Shown here one piece after another: positions 26,544 through 35,475 of a stretch of 64,000 nt of DNA. The position numbers and the translations under genes were made by a program. This DNA comes from Roseobacter sinensis (GTDB taxonomy: Bacteria > Pseudomonadota > Alphaproteobacteria > Rhodobacterales > Rhodobacteraceae): the NCBI RefSeq assembly GCF_025755255.1, contig NZ_JALIEB010000003.1:248001-312000 (forward strand), given 5' to 3'. The notes beneath the pieces are model-generated. The model did not search any database. It was not told where the DNA came from and saw only the letters and a program-made list of their open reading frames with translations. Each line of letters starts with the position of its first letter. Position 1 is the stretch's first letter.

Positions 26544-27089
26544 ATCGCTCGCAGACCCCACAACGCACCGCCGCAGAGAGACACCGGCCCGCGCGTCAAT
26601 GAAAAAATCCGAAGCCCCGAAATCCGCCTGATCGGCGCAGACGGAGAGAACGTCGGAGTCGTCTCGCCGGACCGAGCCATGGCCATGGCCGACGAAGCCG
26701 GCCTCGATCTGGTCGAGATCTCGCCCAATGCGAACCCGCCGGTCTGCAAGATCATGGACTTCGGCAAGTTCAAATACGAACAGCAAAAGCGCGAGAGCGA
26801 AGCGCGGAAAAAGCAGAAGGTCATCGAGATCAAGGAAGTCAAATTCCGTCCGAACACGGATACGAACGACTACGACGTGAAGATGCGCAACGTCTTCAAG
26901 TTTCTCGATAACGGGGACAAGGTGAAGGTCACCTTGCGGTTCCGCGGGCGCGAGATGGCGCATCAGAACCTTGGCCGCGAGCTGTTGGAGCGGGTCGCCG
27001 AGGACACCAAGGACAAGGGCCGTGTGGAGAACTTTCCCAAGATGGAAGGGCGCCAGATGGTCATGCTGATCGGTCCGCTCCCGAAGTGA
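26544..27089 (+). CDS. infC: Translation initiation factor IF-3, ATC start
   Basis: 181 residues. The N-domain has [19 protein letters not shown] and [33 protein letters not shown]; the C-domain has [23 protein letters not shown] and [13 protein letters not shown]-3 binds the 30S subunit and proofreads start codons. No ATG, GTG or TTG in frame gives the full N-domain: the first ATG (26679) would cut off about 45 conserved residues. ATC at 26544 with AAGGA 8 bases upstream is the only good start. Rare start codons let IF-3 repress its own translation, so this is probably functional. rpmI and rplT, its usual neighbours, are absent. Confidence 0.95.
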   Translation: MARRPHNAPPQRDTGPRVNEKIRSPEIRLIGADGENVGVVSPDRAMAMADEAGLDLVEISPNANPPVCKIMDFGKFKYEQQKRESEARKKQKVIEIKEVKFRPNTDTNDYDVKMRNVFKFLDNGDKVKVTLRFRGREMAHQNLGRELLERVAEDTKDKGRVENFPKMEGRQMVMLIGPLPK

Positions 27090-27111
27090 GCCGCTGATCA
27101 TCTTTGACACC

Positions 27112-27146
27112 AAAAGCGCCCGGCTTCGATGTGCGGGCGCTTTTTT
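27112..27146 (+). terminator. Rho-independent terminator of infC
   Basis: AAAAGCGCCCG (27112-27122) and CGGGCGCTTTT (27134-27144) form an 11-bp perfect stem with an 11-base loop; the T tract extends to 27146. It lies 23 bases past the infC stop. Confidence 0.9.
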
Positions 27147-27212
27147 GTTGGGCGCAACGCACGCTTCGCACTGACCGAAGTGCCGCGCAATTCGAGAAAG
27201 GTCTCTTCGATC

Positions 27213-27926
27213 ATGGCATCAGACGACATCGCGCAATATGCGGCGAGCAACAACCCCGCGCCGCCCGCGCGGCTGGGGCAGAGGTATGACGAAACGCGCT
27301 TCCTGCCGGAGCCCGGCAATACCGTCGTGTGCCACCTCGACACCGAGACCCCCGCGCATCAGGCGGTGCTTGACGCCCGGACGCGGCTGCGCGCACTGCC
27401 GGGCGCGGAGCGGTTTCTCTACACGCCGGTCAGCAGCCTGCACATGACCGTCTTCGAAGGTGTCATCGACACCCGGCGGACCGCTGACGCCTGGCCTGCG
27501 GGCATCGACCGCGACGCATCGGTCGCCGATGTGACCGAGACCCTGCGCAAACGTCTGGAGGACTTCAGCGGACCGCCTGACTTTTCCGTCAGGGCAATTG
27601 GCCTTCTGCCCACAGGCCTCGTTCTGGCCGGGGCGACAGCGGAGGACGAGCGCGTGATGCGTGATTGGCGCGAAGCGCTTGTGCAGCCTTTCGGCTATCG
27701 GCACGACGACCATGATGCCTATGGCTTTCACATGACCTTCGCCTACCCGACGACCTGGCTGCCAGATGAGCTGCTGCCGCTCTGGCGCGCGGAATGTGCC
27801 GCGATCCTCGCCGATCTGACGGCCGCGGCACCGCGCCTGCCGCTCCGCCCGCCGGCCTTCTGCACCTTCGAGGACATGACCGCCTTTCCCGAAGTCCTGG
27901 AACTGCGGCGCGGCTCAGCGGGCTGA
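27213..27926 (+). CDS. DUF1868/2H phosphoesterase-like protein
   Basis: 237 residues from ATG 27213 (GAAAGG upstream). Two H-x-T motifs, LHMTVFEG in the first half and FHMTFAYP in the second, are the paired catalytic His/Thr signature of 2H phosphoesterases. The spacing and flanks fit the DUF1868 branch. Such enzymes open cyclic phosphates in RNA ends or nucleotides. No RNA-repair partner is nearby, so the substrate is undefined. It follows the infC terminator and has its own start region. Confidence 0.85.
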   Translation: MASDDIAQYAASNNPAPPARLGQRYDETRFLPEPGNTVVCHLDTETPAHQAVLDARTRLRALPGAERFLYTPVSSLHMTVFEGVIDTRRTADAWPAGIDRDASVADVTETLRKRLEDFSGPPDFSVRAIGLLPTGLVLAGATAEDERVMRDWREALVQPFGYRHDDHDAYGFHMTFAYPTTWLPDELLPLWRAECAAILADLTAAAPRLPLRPPAFCTFEDMTAFPEVLELRRGSAG

Positions 27927-27945
27927 CGGCCTGCGGCGTGCTTCG

Positions 27946-28950
27946 CTATCGCGCAGACTTGCCCGCCCTTGGTTGCGGACGTGTCGGAATTTCCTTGAGC
28001 AAGCCACCCACCCCCATGCCGGCGATGTCCTCGTCGCTTACCGCGATGCCGCACATCACCCGCGCCAGCACCCAATCAGCGCCATTGAGCGCGGGCGAAC
28101 GCGCGCACCCCGGCAGCCCGATCACCGGCTGCGCATCCAACTGCCCAAGAAAGAGCAGATTGCCCGGATCGACCGGCATGCCAAACCGTTCGACGGTGCC
28201 GCCGGCCTCCCGCACGGCCGCGGGTGCCACATCGTCAATGTCAGATGTGGCCGAGCCGGTCAGGATGAGCGTGAGCCCGCGCGCATCCTTGCGCAACGCG
28301 TCGGCGAGGGCGGCCGCCTGGTGCGCGACAACCGTGGGCGGCGCAAGCTCCAGGCCGAAGGCTGCCACCCGGTCGGCAATCGCCGCCTGGCCTTTCGTGC
28401 CCGCCCCGCCGGGGATATCGGTGATGATCAGCCGCACCTGATCCACCACCGGCGGCGCGAGCCGGATCGCGGAGCGTGCCAGCGCGCAGGCGGCCTCCAG
28501 AGCCGCAGCGGGCACCGCGTAGGAGATGATCTTGATCGTCGCGACCATGCCGCGGGCGGCCATCTGCTGATACGGCGGGACGGTGGCGAGCGTGATCATC
28601 GGGTGCACCCGGTTCACCGCTTCGAGGGCTGCCACATCCAGCACCACGACCCCGGCCGCTCCGGCGAGCAGATTGACCCGGCCCGTGAAGGGCTTGGTGA
28701 CCTCAAGGTGCTGCCCGTCCGGATCGGGAACAAGGGCTGCGGCAAGGCGGCGCGCCGCCTCGTCTTCGATCACATCGCCCGCGACAAGCCGTGCGACGAT
28801 CACCTCCTGGATCCCGGCCTCCGCAAGCGCTGCGATGTCATCGGCATCGAGCATGCGCCCTTTGCGCAAGCGGCGGCGCGCGCCAAGTGCCACCGAATGC
28901 GCCAGCACTGCGCCTTTCGCCTGTGCCGTCGCGACGGGGCCGAACTTCAC
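27946..28950 (-). CDS. Molybdopterin-binding (MoeA/CinA-like) protein
   Basis: 334 residues. The C-terminal half carries an MPT-binding fold, with IITDIPGG, a LTLILTGSATSDIDDVAP strand-turn as in MoeA/MogA/CinA, and FLGQLDAQPVIGLPGCARSP. The N-terminal part (ATAQAKGAVLAHSV, GRMLDADDIAALAEAGIQEV) resembles domains found in related uncharacterised proteins. It overlaps the upstream xdhC-like gene by four bases, so both probably mature a molybdenum hydroxylase (xanthine or CO dehydrogenase type). No such enzyme is in this window. Confidence 0.82.
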   Translation of the reverse strand: MKFGPVATAQAKGAVLAHSVALGARRRLRKGRMLDADDIAALAEAGIQEVIVARLVAGDVIEDEAARRLAAALVPDPDGQHLEVTKPFTGRVNLLAGAAGVVVLDVAALEAVNRVHPMITLATVPPYQQMAARGMVATIKIISYAVPAAALEAACALARSAIRLAPPVVDQVRLIITDIPGGAGTKGQAAIADRVAAFGLELAPPTVVAHQAAALADALRKDARGLTLILTGSATSDIDDVAPAAVREAGGTVERFGMPVDPGNLLFLGQLDAQPVIGLPGCARSPALNGADWVLARVMCGIAVSDEDIAGMGVGGLLKEIPTRPQPRAGKSAR

Positions 28951-29915
28951 GCCCCGCGCCTCAGCACGCGCGTCATCTCGGCCAAGATCGCCACCGCGAT
29001 CTCGGGCGGCCCAGCGGCCCCGATATCGAGCCCGATGGGTCCGTGGATGCGCTCCAGCCGACTGGCGTCTATCCCCGCCTCGCCAAGGCGCTGCATGCGA
29101 GAGGCATGTGTCCGTTTGGAGCCCAGAGCGCCGATGTAGAACGCCTCCGAGCGCAGAGCGATCAGCAGGGCCGGATCGTCAAGCTTCGGATCATGGGTCA
29201 GCAACACGACCGCGGTGCGGCTGTCGACCCCGATCGCGTCGAGCGCCTCGTCCGGCCAGTCGGACAGGATCCGCTCGCCGGGGAAGCGCGCTTCCGACCC
29301 GAAGGCTTCGCGCGGATCGACGATGTAGGGGTCATAGCCCGCGATCCGCGCCATCGGCACAAGCGCCTGCGCGATGTGCACCGCGCCTACGATCACCAGC
29401 CGCAGCGGCGGGTTGTGAATGGCGACGAAGACCTCGCCCTCGGTCTCGAAGCCCGAGCGATCCATCGCGAAGCGCTCTGGGTAGCTGTCCCGGACCAGGC
29501 GGCGCGACCCGGTGGTCAGATTGACCTCATAGGCCACCGGCTGGCGTGCGGCGCGGGCCTCCATCAGATCGCGGAGCAGGCCTGCGGGCAGCACCGCGCC
29601 GACAGGTTCGACAAGAATGCGGATCGTCCCGCCGCAAGCGAGACCCACCGCGAAGGCATCGCCATCGCTGACCCCGTAATCCAGCAGACGCTGTTCACCT
29701 TTCTCCAGCGCATCGGTCGCCTCCAGAACCACGGCGCCCTCCACGCAGCCCCCCGAGACGGAGCCCTGCATCTCGCCGTCGCCGGAAATCACCAGCTGCG
29801 CGCCGACCCGGCGGGGCGCCGATCCCCAGGTCTCAACCACAGTGGCGAGAACCGCGCCACGCCCGTCCTCGTGCCAGGCCAGCGCCTGTTCGGGTGCATT
29901 CTCGAAAACGTCCAT
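28947..29915 (-). CDS. XdhC/CoxF family molybdenum cofactor insertion protein
   Basis: 322 residues from ATG 29915 with GAGGAGGAG upstream. The N-terminal domain contains GSAPRRVGAQ and GSVSGGCVEGA, the family signature with a conserved Cys, and LACGGTIRILVE with a second Cys. The C-terminal domain is a Rossmann-like fold with LVIVGAVHIAQAL, ALGSKRTH and GPPEIAVAILAEM. XdhC proteins bind sulfurated molybdenum cofactor and deliver it to xanthine dehydrogenase-type enzymes. Usual GAGH-type residues read VGAVH here. Confidence 0.93.
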   Translation of the reverse strand: MDVFENAPEQALAWHEDGRGAVLATVVETWGSAPRRVGAQLVISGDGEMQGSVSGGCVEGAVVLEATDALEKGEQRLLDYGVSDGDAFAVGLACGGTIRILVEPVGAVLPAGLLRDLMEARAARQPVAYEVNLTTGSRRLVRDSYPERFAMDRSGFETEGEVFVAIHNPPLRLVIVGAVHIAQALVPMARIAGYDPYIVDPREAFGSEARFPGERILSDWPDEALDAIGVDSRTAVVLLTHDPKLDDPALLIALRSEAFYIGALGSKRTHASRMQRLGEAGIDASRLERIHGPIGLDIGAAGPPEIAVAILAEMTRVLRRGA

Positions 29916-30079
29916 AGCACTCCTCCTCCTCGCGGCGAGACTATTCCTGATCGTGGACGGCTTGTCTGCTCCAAAATGACAGCGCAAGCAGCGGATTGTC
30001 AGGATGGACCATTTGGCATCTTGTCCCCGTCCCGCCTGCCGCTTACATCTGAGGGAAGACTGAATGACGGAGCTGCCGC

Positions 30080-30316
30080 ATGCCCATGCACGCCCAGGAA
30101 ATTGAAGACCTTCTGCGCGCCAGTTTTCCCGATGCAACCATCGAGGTGCAAGGCAACGACGGGGTGCACATGTCCGCGATGGTGATCGATGAAAGCTTTC
30201 GCGGCAAGAACCGCGTTCAGCAGCAACGGGCGGTCTACGCCGCCTTGAAGGGCAAGATGGACGGCTCGAACGGCGAGTTGCATGCGCTGGCGCTGACGAC
30301 TCGGGCGCCGGATTGA
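30080..30316 (+). CDS. BolA family protein
   Basis: 78 residues: the compact class II KH-like fold with EIEDLLRASFPDATIEVQG, DGVHMSAMVID, FRGKNRVQQQRAVYAAL and ELHALALTT, where the conserved His is a cluster ligand. BolA proteins form [2Fe-2S] heterodimers with monothiol glutaredoxins. A CGFS glutaredoxin gene lies two genes downstream in the same operon, which supports an iron-sulfur or iron-sensing function. GGAG precedes the ATG. Confidence 0.94.
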   Translation: MPMHAQEIEDLLRASFPDATIEVQGNDGVHMSAMVIDESFRGKNRVQQQRAVYAALKGKMDGSNGELHALALTTRAPD

Positions 30317-30320
30317 GCCT

Positions 30321-30638
30321 ATGGCGCTTTGGCAGTGGATCAGCTGGCCTTTCCGACGTGAACCGCGGCGCCCGCTGGCCTACCGCCAGCCCCAACGCAG
30401 TATCGACGTGAACAGCGCCGCGCCACTAGGCCTTGAAGCCATGGATCTGGCGCAGATCGACGCCGTCAACCGGCGGAATGCGGCGCTGGAGCGCGTAAGC
30501 AACCCCTTTGCGCCCCACCAGACCCGGGCCCTTTCCCCGGAGGGCGCCGAGACAGCGGTGACTGCGCCCCCGGACGATGAAACCTATGCCGCGCGGTACC
30601 ACCGCGCCTACAACCCGAAAGAAGGCGAGACGCGATGA
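30321..30638 (+). CDS. Hypothetical protein between bolA and grxD
   Basis: 105 residues, starting 4 bases after the bolA stop and overlapping grxD by four bases (ATGA), so it is certainly in the operon. The protein is rich in Pro, Arg and Ala, begins with a short aromatic stretch (WQWISWPF) that could lie on a membrane surface, and looks largely disordered ([24 protein letters not shown]). No Cys and no known domain. Unknown function; position suggests a role linked to the BolA-Grx pair. Confidence 0.75.
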   Translation: MALWQWISWPFRREPRRPLAYRQPQRSIDVNSAAPLGLEAMDLAQIDAVNRRNAALERVSNPFAPHQTRALSPEGAETAVTAPPDDETYAARYHRAYNPKEGETR

Positions 30639-30997
30639 CAGACACAGCGACAGAAATCAAAAAGACCATTGATGCAAACGATGTGGTGCTTTTCATGAAA
30701 GGCACCAAGGAGATGCCGCAATGCGGGTTTTCCAGCCGTGTCGCAGGCGTGCTCAACTACATGGGCGTGGAGTTTTCCGACGTGAATGTCCTGGCCGATG
30801 AGTCGATCCGGCAGGGGATCAAGGAGTTCTCTGACTGGCCGACGATTCCCCAGCTCTATGTGAAGGGCGAATTCGTCGGCGGATGTGACATCATCACCGA
30901 GATGACGCTCTCGGGCGAGTTGGACACGCTCTTGGAGCAAAACGGCGTGACATTCGACAAGGACGCCGCGGACAAGATCCGCGAAGCCAACGGCTGA
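30635..30997 (+). CDS. grxD: Monothiol glutaredoxin (Grx4/GrxD type)
   Basis: 120 residues. The active-site motif CGFS (in PQCGFSSRV) defines monothiol glutaredoxins that hold a [2Fe-2S] cluster with glutathione and hand it to carriers such as A-type proteins. [22 protein letters not shown] is the glutathione-binding region. With BolA upstream it forms the classical Grx4-BolA pair. Confidence 0.96.
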   Translation: MTDTATEIKKTIDANDVVLFMKGTKEMPQCGFSSRVAGVLNYMGVEFSDVNVLADESIRQGIKEFSDWPTIPQLYVKGEFVGGCDIITEMTLSGELDTLLEQNGVTFDKDAADKIREANG

Positions 30998-31074
30998 TCA
31001 CGCGCCATAGGAGAGGGATCGGCGGCGGCGCCCCCCTTTCGTCGAGCGGCCGGTATCCGACGCTACGCCAGGAG

Positions 31075-31100
31075 CAAAGGCCTCAGGCCTTTGTCTTTTC
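31075..31100 (+). terminator. Candidate terminator between grxD and zapA
   Basis: CAAAGGCC (31075-31082) pairs with GGCCTTTG (31086-31093) around TCA, followed on the plus strand by TCTTTTCC. It lies inside the 3' end of the convergent zapA gene (TCA is the zapA stop in reverse), so grxD would terminate there. The U tract is interrupted, so efficiency is doubtful. Confidence 0.45.
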
Positions 31101-31475
31101 CTCGACCGAAGCTGCCAGAGCCTCGGCCCGCGCGGCCAGCTCGGCCAGCGTATCGCTGACGGCCTGCGGCACAACCGGCACCTCGATGCGCTCGGGCTGG
31201 GCCCGCGTCTCCCGCAGATTTGCGAGCTCCGCCTCACAGGCGGTCAGTTTCGCCTGCACTTCGGCGACGCGGTCTTCGACGCTCGCGGTCTTGTCGGCCA
31301 GCATCAACCCCGCCATCAGCAGCATCCGCGCCTCGGGCATCCGCCCGACCTGATCCGCCAGCACCTGGGCCTCATCGTCGAGCATCTTCGCCGCTGTCTG
31401 CAGATAGTGCTCCTCGCCCGCCTGGCAGGCGACGTCGAACTGGCGGCCCCCGATCAGAATCGTCACTTCGGGCAT
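31083..31475 (-). CDS. zapA: Cell division protein ZapA
   Basis: 130 residues. An N-terminal VTILIGGRQFDVAC strand pair is followed by the AGEEHYLQTAAKMLDDE helix and an extended coiled coil (about 50-100), as in ZapA, which cross-links FtsZ filaments at midcell. The C-terminal 30 residues are longer than in E. coli. Its start overlaps the upstream coiled-coil gene's stop by one base (TGATG). Confidence 0.92.
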   Translation of the reverse strand: MPEVTILIGGRQFDVACQAGEEHYLQTAAKMLDDEAQVLADQVGRMPEARMLLMAGLMLADKTASVEDRVAEVQAKLTACEAELANLRETRAQPERIEVPVVPQAVSDTLAELAARAEALAASVEEKTKA

Positions 31476-31960
31476 CAGCTCGCCTCCTCTGCTTCTGCCG
31501 GCGCCGCATCCAGCAGCGGCGTCAGCGCGGCAATGATCTCATCGGCTTCCGCGATCTCTGCGGCACGGGCCGCGCGCAGGGCTTCAAGCTCGGCCATCAT
31601 CGCCGTGTTGATCAGATGCGGCTCGCCCACACCTTCGGCATTTGCCGCCCGCAGTGCCTCGCAGGCCTCTGCAAGCTGACCATTGGCCCGGCGCAACCGC
31701 TGCAATTCCAGATCAAACCGTTTGAGACGCTCTTCCGTCTCGACCGCCTTCGCCTGCAGGTCTGCAAGCGCCTCGTCATGGCGCTCGCCCAGCACGCGGA
31801 TGCGCTCGGTCAACTGGGCGTTGGTTGTCTTCTCTTCCTCGAGCGCCTGGGTCAGGGTCGCGACCTCATCGCCGCCCGCCGGGCCAAGGGTGTCGAGGCC
31901 GCGTGCCACGCGGTCCATCGCGGCCATGATCCGGCTGTGCAAGTCTTCGATTTCGCTCAT
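31475..31960 (-). CDS. Coiled-coil protein upstream of zapA (ZapB-like position)
   Basis: 161 residues from ATG 31960 (GAGG five bases before; GTG 31966 is too close to that site). It is almost entirely helical: heptads run through about residues 30-110, with many Glu, Leu and Arg, then an Ala/Glu-rich tail. In alphaproteobacteria a gene of this kind sits before zapA. A Z-ring accessory role is inferred from position and coiled-coil nature, not from sequence identity to ZapB. Confidence 0.78.
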   Translation of the reverse strand: MSEIEDLHSRIMAAMDRVARGLDTLGPAGGDEVATLTQALEEEKTTNAQLTERIRVLGERHDEALADLQAKAVETEERLKRFDLELQRLRRANGQLAEACEALRAANAEGVGEPHLINTAMMAELEALRAARAAEIAEADEIIAALTPLLDAAPAEAEEAS

Positions 31961-32239
31961 ACCCACCTCATTTTATCGCTCCCGGCGCATCGCCCGCATT
32001 CGAACACGGCCGAATCGCACCGGATTGACGGAAGATTAACGGCAATCCGCAAAGGCAACAATTATGCTGTGCTTTGGGATCAAGCGCTTGGCCGCCACTG
32101 TTGAAGCGATGGGGTCTGCAAACCCGCGGCCCGCCCTTGATCTTTGCGGGGCGGCTGATATGCAGCGCTGAAGCGCTGGCCCGACCAGCAGACCAGCGCC
32201 CGGCAAGGGCGCGCTCGACGGACAAAGGATACCTTCTTC

Positions 32240-34285
32240 GTGGATCTCAAAGCTCTCGCAACCGCGCACCCCGATCATTGGGCCAAGGCCACCGCCATCC
32301 GCGCCTTGACGCTAGACGCCGTGGCCGCCGCCAACTCAGGACATTCGGGCATGCCGATGGGGATGGCGGATGTGGCCACGGTGCTGTTCGAGAAACACCT
32401 GAAGTTCGACCCGTCGCAGCCGAACTGGCCGGATCGCGACCGGTTCATCCTGTCTGCGGGCCACGGCTCGATGCTGCTTTATGCGCTGCTGTATCTCACC
32501 GGCTACGAGGACATGACTCTAGACGAGATCAAGGCCTTCCGCCAATGGGGCTCGCGCACCGCCGGCCACCCCGAATACGGCCATGCGGCGGGCATCGAAA
32601 CCACGACCGGCCCGCTCGGCCAGGGCATCGCCAACTCCGTCGGCTTCGCCATGGCCGAGGAGATCCAACGCGCCACATACGGCAAGAAGGTCGTCGACCA
32701 CTATACCTATGTGATCGCGGGCGATGGCTGCCTGATGGAAGGCGTGAGCCAGGAGGCGATCACGCTCGCGGGGCGGCACCGGCTATCGAAGCTCATCGTG
32801 CTTTGGGACAACAACAACATCACGATCGACGGGCCCGTGACGCTGGCCGACCGCACCGACCAGGTGATGCGCTTCAAATCTGCAGGCTGGGCGGTGCTCG
32901 AGATCGACGGCCATGACCCCGAGGCGATTGACGCGGCGCTCACGCAGGCCAAGAAGGGCAACAAGCCGACCATGGTGGCTTGCAAGACCCATATCGCCCT
33001 GGGACACGCCGCACAGGACACCTCCAAGGGTCACGGCGCGCTGACCGATGCGGACCAGCTGCTGGCCGCGAAAGAAGCCTATGGCTGGAAGACCGGGCCT
33101 TTCGAGGTCCCTGCCGAGGTGAAATCCGCCTGGGAGGCCATCGGGGCCCGCGGAGCCGAGACGCGCCGCGCCTGGGAAGAACGGTTCGACACGCTGCCCC
33201 GCGGCAAGCGCGAGACCTTCAACCGCGCATACGCCCGCGAGGTGCCCAAGAAACTCAGCGCGGTGATCAAGGCCTTCAAGAAACAGACCTCCGAGGCCGC
33301 GCCAAAACTCGCCACACGCGCGAGCTCGGAGAAGGTGCTGGAGGTGATCAACCCGGTGATGCCGGAGACCGTGGGCGGCTCGGCCGATCTCACCGGGTCC
33401 AACAACACCAAGACAGCCGATCTCGGCGTCTTCGACGTGGACAGCCGGAACGGGCGCTATGTCTACTGGGGCGTGCGCGAGCACGGGATGGCGGCGGCGA
33501 TGAACGGCATGGCGCTGCACGGCGGCATCCGCCCCTATGGCGGCACCTTCATGTGCTTCACCGACTACGCACGCCCGTCGATGCGGCTGGCAGCCCTCAT
33601 GAAGATCCCCACGGTCTTCGTCATGACCCATGACAGCATCGGCCTCGGTGAAGATGGCCCCACGCACCAGCCGGTGGAGCACCTCGCGATCAGCCGGGCA
33701 ACGCCGAACACGCACGTCTTCCGCCCCGCCGACACCGTCGAGACGGCGGAAGCCTGGGAGCTGGCGCTGACCTCGAAGGACACCCCCTCGGTGCTGTCGC
33801 TGACCCGCCAGGGCCTCAGCACGGTCCGCACCGAGCACAAGACGAAGAACCTGACCGCCCAGGGCGCCTATGTGCTGGCGGACGCCGAGGGCAAGCGTCG
33901 GGCGATCCTCTTGGCCACCGGCTCGGAAGTGGAAATCGCCATGGCTGCCCGCGATCTCCTGCACGCCGAGGGGATCGGCACGCGCGTCGTCTCCATGCCC
34001 TGCTGGGAGCTCTTCGAGGCGCAGGATGACGCCTATCGCAAGCGCGTGTTGCCGGGCGGCCCGGTGCGGGTCGCCGTCGAGGCAGGCATCCGCTTCGGCT
34101 GGGACCGCTGGCTCTTTGGTGAGCGGGGGCGCCGCGAGAAGTCGGGCTTCATCGGCATGCACGAGTTCGGCGCCTCGGCGCCTGCGGCCAAGCTCTACGA
34201 GGAGTTCGGCATCACTGCCGAGGCGGTTGCACAGAAAGTCCGCGACCTGCTCGACGGCAAATGGGCCCCAAGCCCGCTGGTCTAA
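32240..34285 (+). CDS. tkt: Transketolase
   Basis: 681 residues. GTG start at 32240 (AAGGATA upstream). Thiamine diphosphate binding is shown by the GDGCLMEG...NNN motif ([23 protein letters not shown]). The substrate region has [15 protein letters not shown], and the middle domain has [13 protein letters not shown]. The C-terminal domain is complete. It transfers two-carbon units in the pentose phosphate and Calvin-type pathways. It is divergent from the zapA pair across about 280 bases that hold no other gene I can see. Confidence 0.97.
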   Translation: MDLKALATAHPDHWAKATAIRALTLDAVAAANSGHSGMPMGMADVATVLFEKHLKFDPSQPNWPDRDRFILSAGHGSMLLYALLYLTGYEDMTLDEIKAFRQWGSRTAGHPEYGHAAGIETTTGPLGQGIANSVGFAMAEEIQRATYGKKVVDHYTYVIAGDGCLMEGVSQEAITLAGRHRLSKLIVLWDNNNITIDGPVTLADRTDQVMRFKSAGWAVLEIDGHDPEAIDAALTQAKKGNKPTMVACKTHIALGHAAQDTSKGHGALTDADQLLAAKEAYGWKTGPFEVPAEVKSAWEAIGARGAETRRAWEERFDTLPRGKRETFNRAYAREVPKKLSAVIKAFKKQTSEAAPKLATRASSEKVLEVINPVMPETVGGSADLTGSNNTKTADLGVFDVDSRNGRYVYWGVREHGMAAAMNGMALHGGIRPYGGTFMCFTDYARPSMRLAALMKIPTVFVMTHDSIGLGEDGPTHQPVEHLAISRATPNTHVFRPADTVETAEAWELALTSKDTPSVLSLTRQGLSTVRTEHKTKNLTAQGAYVLADAEGKRRAILLATGSEVEIAMAARDLLHAEGIGTRVVSMPCWELFEAQDDAYRKRVLPGGPVRVAVEAGIRFGWDRWLFGERGRREKSGFIGMHEFGASAPAAKLYEEFGITAEAVAQKVRDLLDGKWAPSPLV

Positions 34286-34291
34286 CCGGAG

Positions 34292-34316
34292 GGGTGCCGC
34301 CGTTAGTGCGGCACCC
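34292..34316. terminator. Convergent stem-loop between tkt and DUF808 gene
   Basis: GGGTGCCGC (34292-34300) and GCGGCACCC (34308-34316) form a perfect 9-bp stem with a 7-base loop. The loop and right arm cover the stop codon of the DUF808 gene. Neither strand has a T tract, so this would act as an imperfect or Rho-assisted terminator for both genes. Confidence 0.4.
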
Positions 34317-35262
34317 GGTCCCGTCCGCTCACAGCGGCGAAGAGCGGCGCGACCACCCGGGTGACCACGGGGATCAGCAGCATCCCCAGCACCAGCCCGA
34401 AAATCCCGTCGAAGATCGCCGTCACCAGCCATTCGCCAAAACCGGAGTTGGGTGAGATCGCAACGGCAATGTGGTGAATTTCATCATAGAGCCAGGGCAT
34501 GCCCAAGACGTCCAAGCCGTGGATGATGATCGAGCCGCCAACCCAGAGCATCGCCGCCGTGCCCACCACGGTCAGAAGCTTCAGAAGCTTCGGCATGCCC
34601 TTGACCAGCCCCGCCCCGAGCGCACGGCCACCATCGGTCCGACCATTTGCCGCCAGCCAGACACCGACGTCATCCATTTTGACGATCAGCGCCACGGCCC
34701 CATAGACGAAGACGGTGACCGCGACGCCGGCAAAGGCCAGCGTCGCCGCTTCGAACCAGAAGCTGTCGGCCTCGATGTTCGACAGGATGATCGTCATGAT
34801 CTCGGCCGAGAGGATGAAATCGGTCTTGATGGCACCCTTGACCCGCGTTTCCTCGAGATGCAGCGGATCGCCGACCGACATATCCTTCTCCACATGCGCG
34901 TCGCCATGCGGGAAGAGCCAGTGAAAGACCTTCTCGGCCCCTTCGAAGCACAGATACGCCCCGCCCAGCATCAGCAAGGGCGTGATGACCCAGGGTGCAA
35001 AGGTGTTCAGCAGCAAGAGCGCCGGCATCAGCACGACCATCTTGTTGAAGAGCGAGCCCTTGGTGATCTTCCAGATGATCGGCAGTTCACGGTCGGCCTC
35101 GAAGCCCGTCACATACTTCGGCGTCACGGCGGCATCGTCGATCACGACACCGGCAACTTTCGAACCCGCCTTGGCCGCCTGCCCCACCACATCGTCAACC
35201 GAGGCCGCTGCCACCTTGGCAATGGCTGCCACGTCGTCCAGCAACGCGAGTAACCCGCTCAT
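34303..35262 (-). CDS. DUF808 (YedI-type) membrane protein
   Basis: 319 residues. The N-terminal ~60 residues (LLALLDDVAAIAKVAAASVDDV, AGVVIDDAAVTPKYVTG) are the conserved DUF808 start. They are followed by several hydrophobic segments (around 65-105, 140-200, 225-245, 270-310). The family is an inner-membrane protein of unknown function. A His-containing loop (LFPHGDAHVEKD) lies between helices. Single-gene unit, divergent from the gap cluster. Confidence 0.92.
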   Translation of the reverse strand: MSGLLALLDDVAAIAKVAAASVDDVVGQAAKAGSKVAGVVIDDAAVTPKYVTGFEADRELPIIWKITKGSLFNKMVVLMPALLLLNTFAPWVITPLLMLGGAYLCFEGAEKVFHWLFPHGDAHVEKDMSVGDPLHLEETRVKGAIKTDFILSAEIMTIILSNIEADSFWFEAATLAFAGVAVTVFVYGAVALIVKMDDVGVWLAANGRTDGGRALGAGLVKGMPKLLKLLTVVGTAAMLWVGGSIIIHGLDVLGMPWLYDEIHHIAVAISPNSGFGEWLVTAIFDGIFGLVLGMLLIPVVTRVVAPLFAAVSGRDRVPH

Positions 35263-35377
35263 CCCGTTCTCCTTCCGCCGACTCCCGGTGCACCGCAGAG
35301 GTAGAGCGATGGTTCGGCTTTGGCAATCCGCCCATGATTGCGCTCACATGACAGCCTTGTGACGGTCCGGCCCCGAG

Positions 35378-35391
35378 GTTTATCGCTAACA
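35378..35391. promoter_or_regulatory. CceR-like LacI-family operator candidate before gap
   Basis: GTTTATCGCTAACA (35378-35391) is a near-palindrome centred on CG and matches the TGTTAGCGCTAACA pattern at 11 of 14 positions. Such CG-centred sites are bound by LacI-family regulators, including CceR, which controls central carbon genes in alphaproteobacteria. It lies about 85 bases before the first GAPDH gene. No regulator gene is here to confirm it. Confidence 0.35.
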
Positions 35392-35475
35392 CGCGGAAAA
35401 CACGTCATTTTAACCATGACGCAGTGCAGCATTTCCGGCTATAGAGGCCGCATCTGTTGGGTTTGGAGAGTGATC

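Noticed and set aside
32034-32056. GATTAACGGCAATC before transketolase as a CceR-type site
   Set aside because: Palindromic arms are short, and the match to a CG-centred LacI pattern is poor.
32783-34432. Open frame of 549 codons on the minus strand
   Set aside because: Antisense to transketolase; low-complexity Arg/His/Gly-rich translation.
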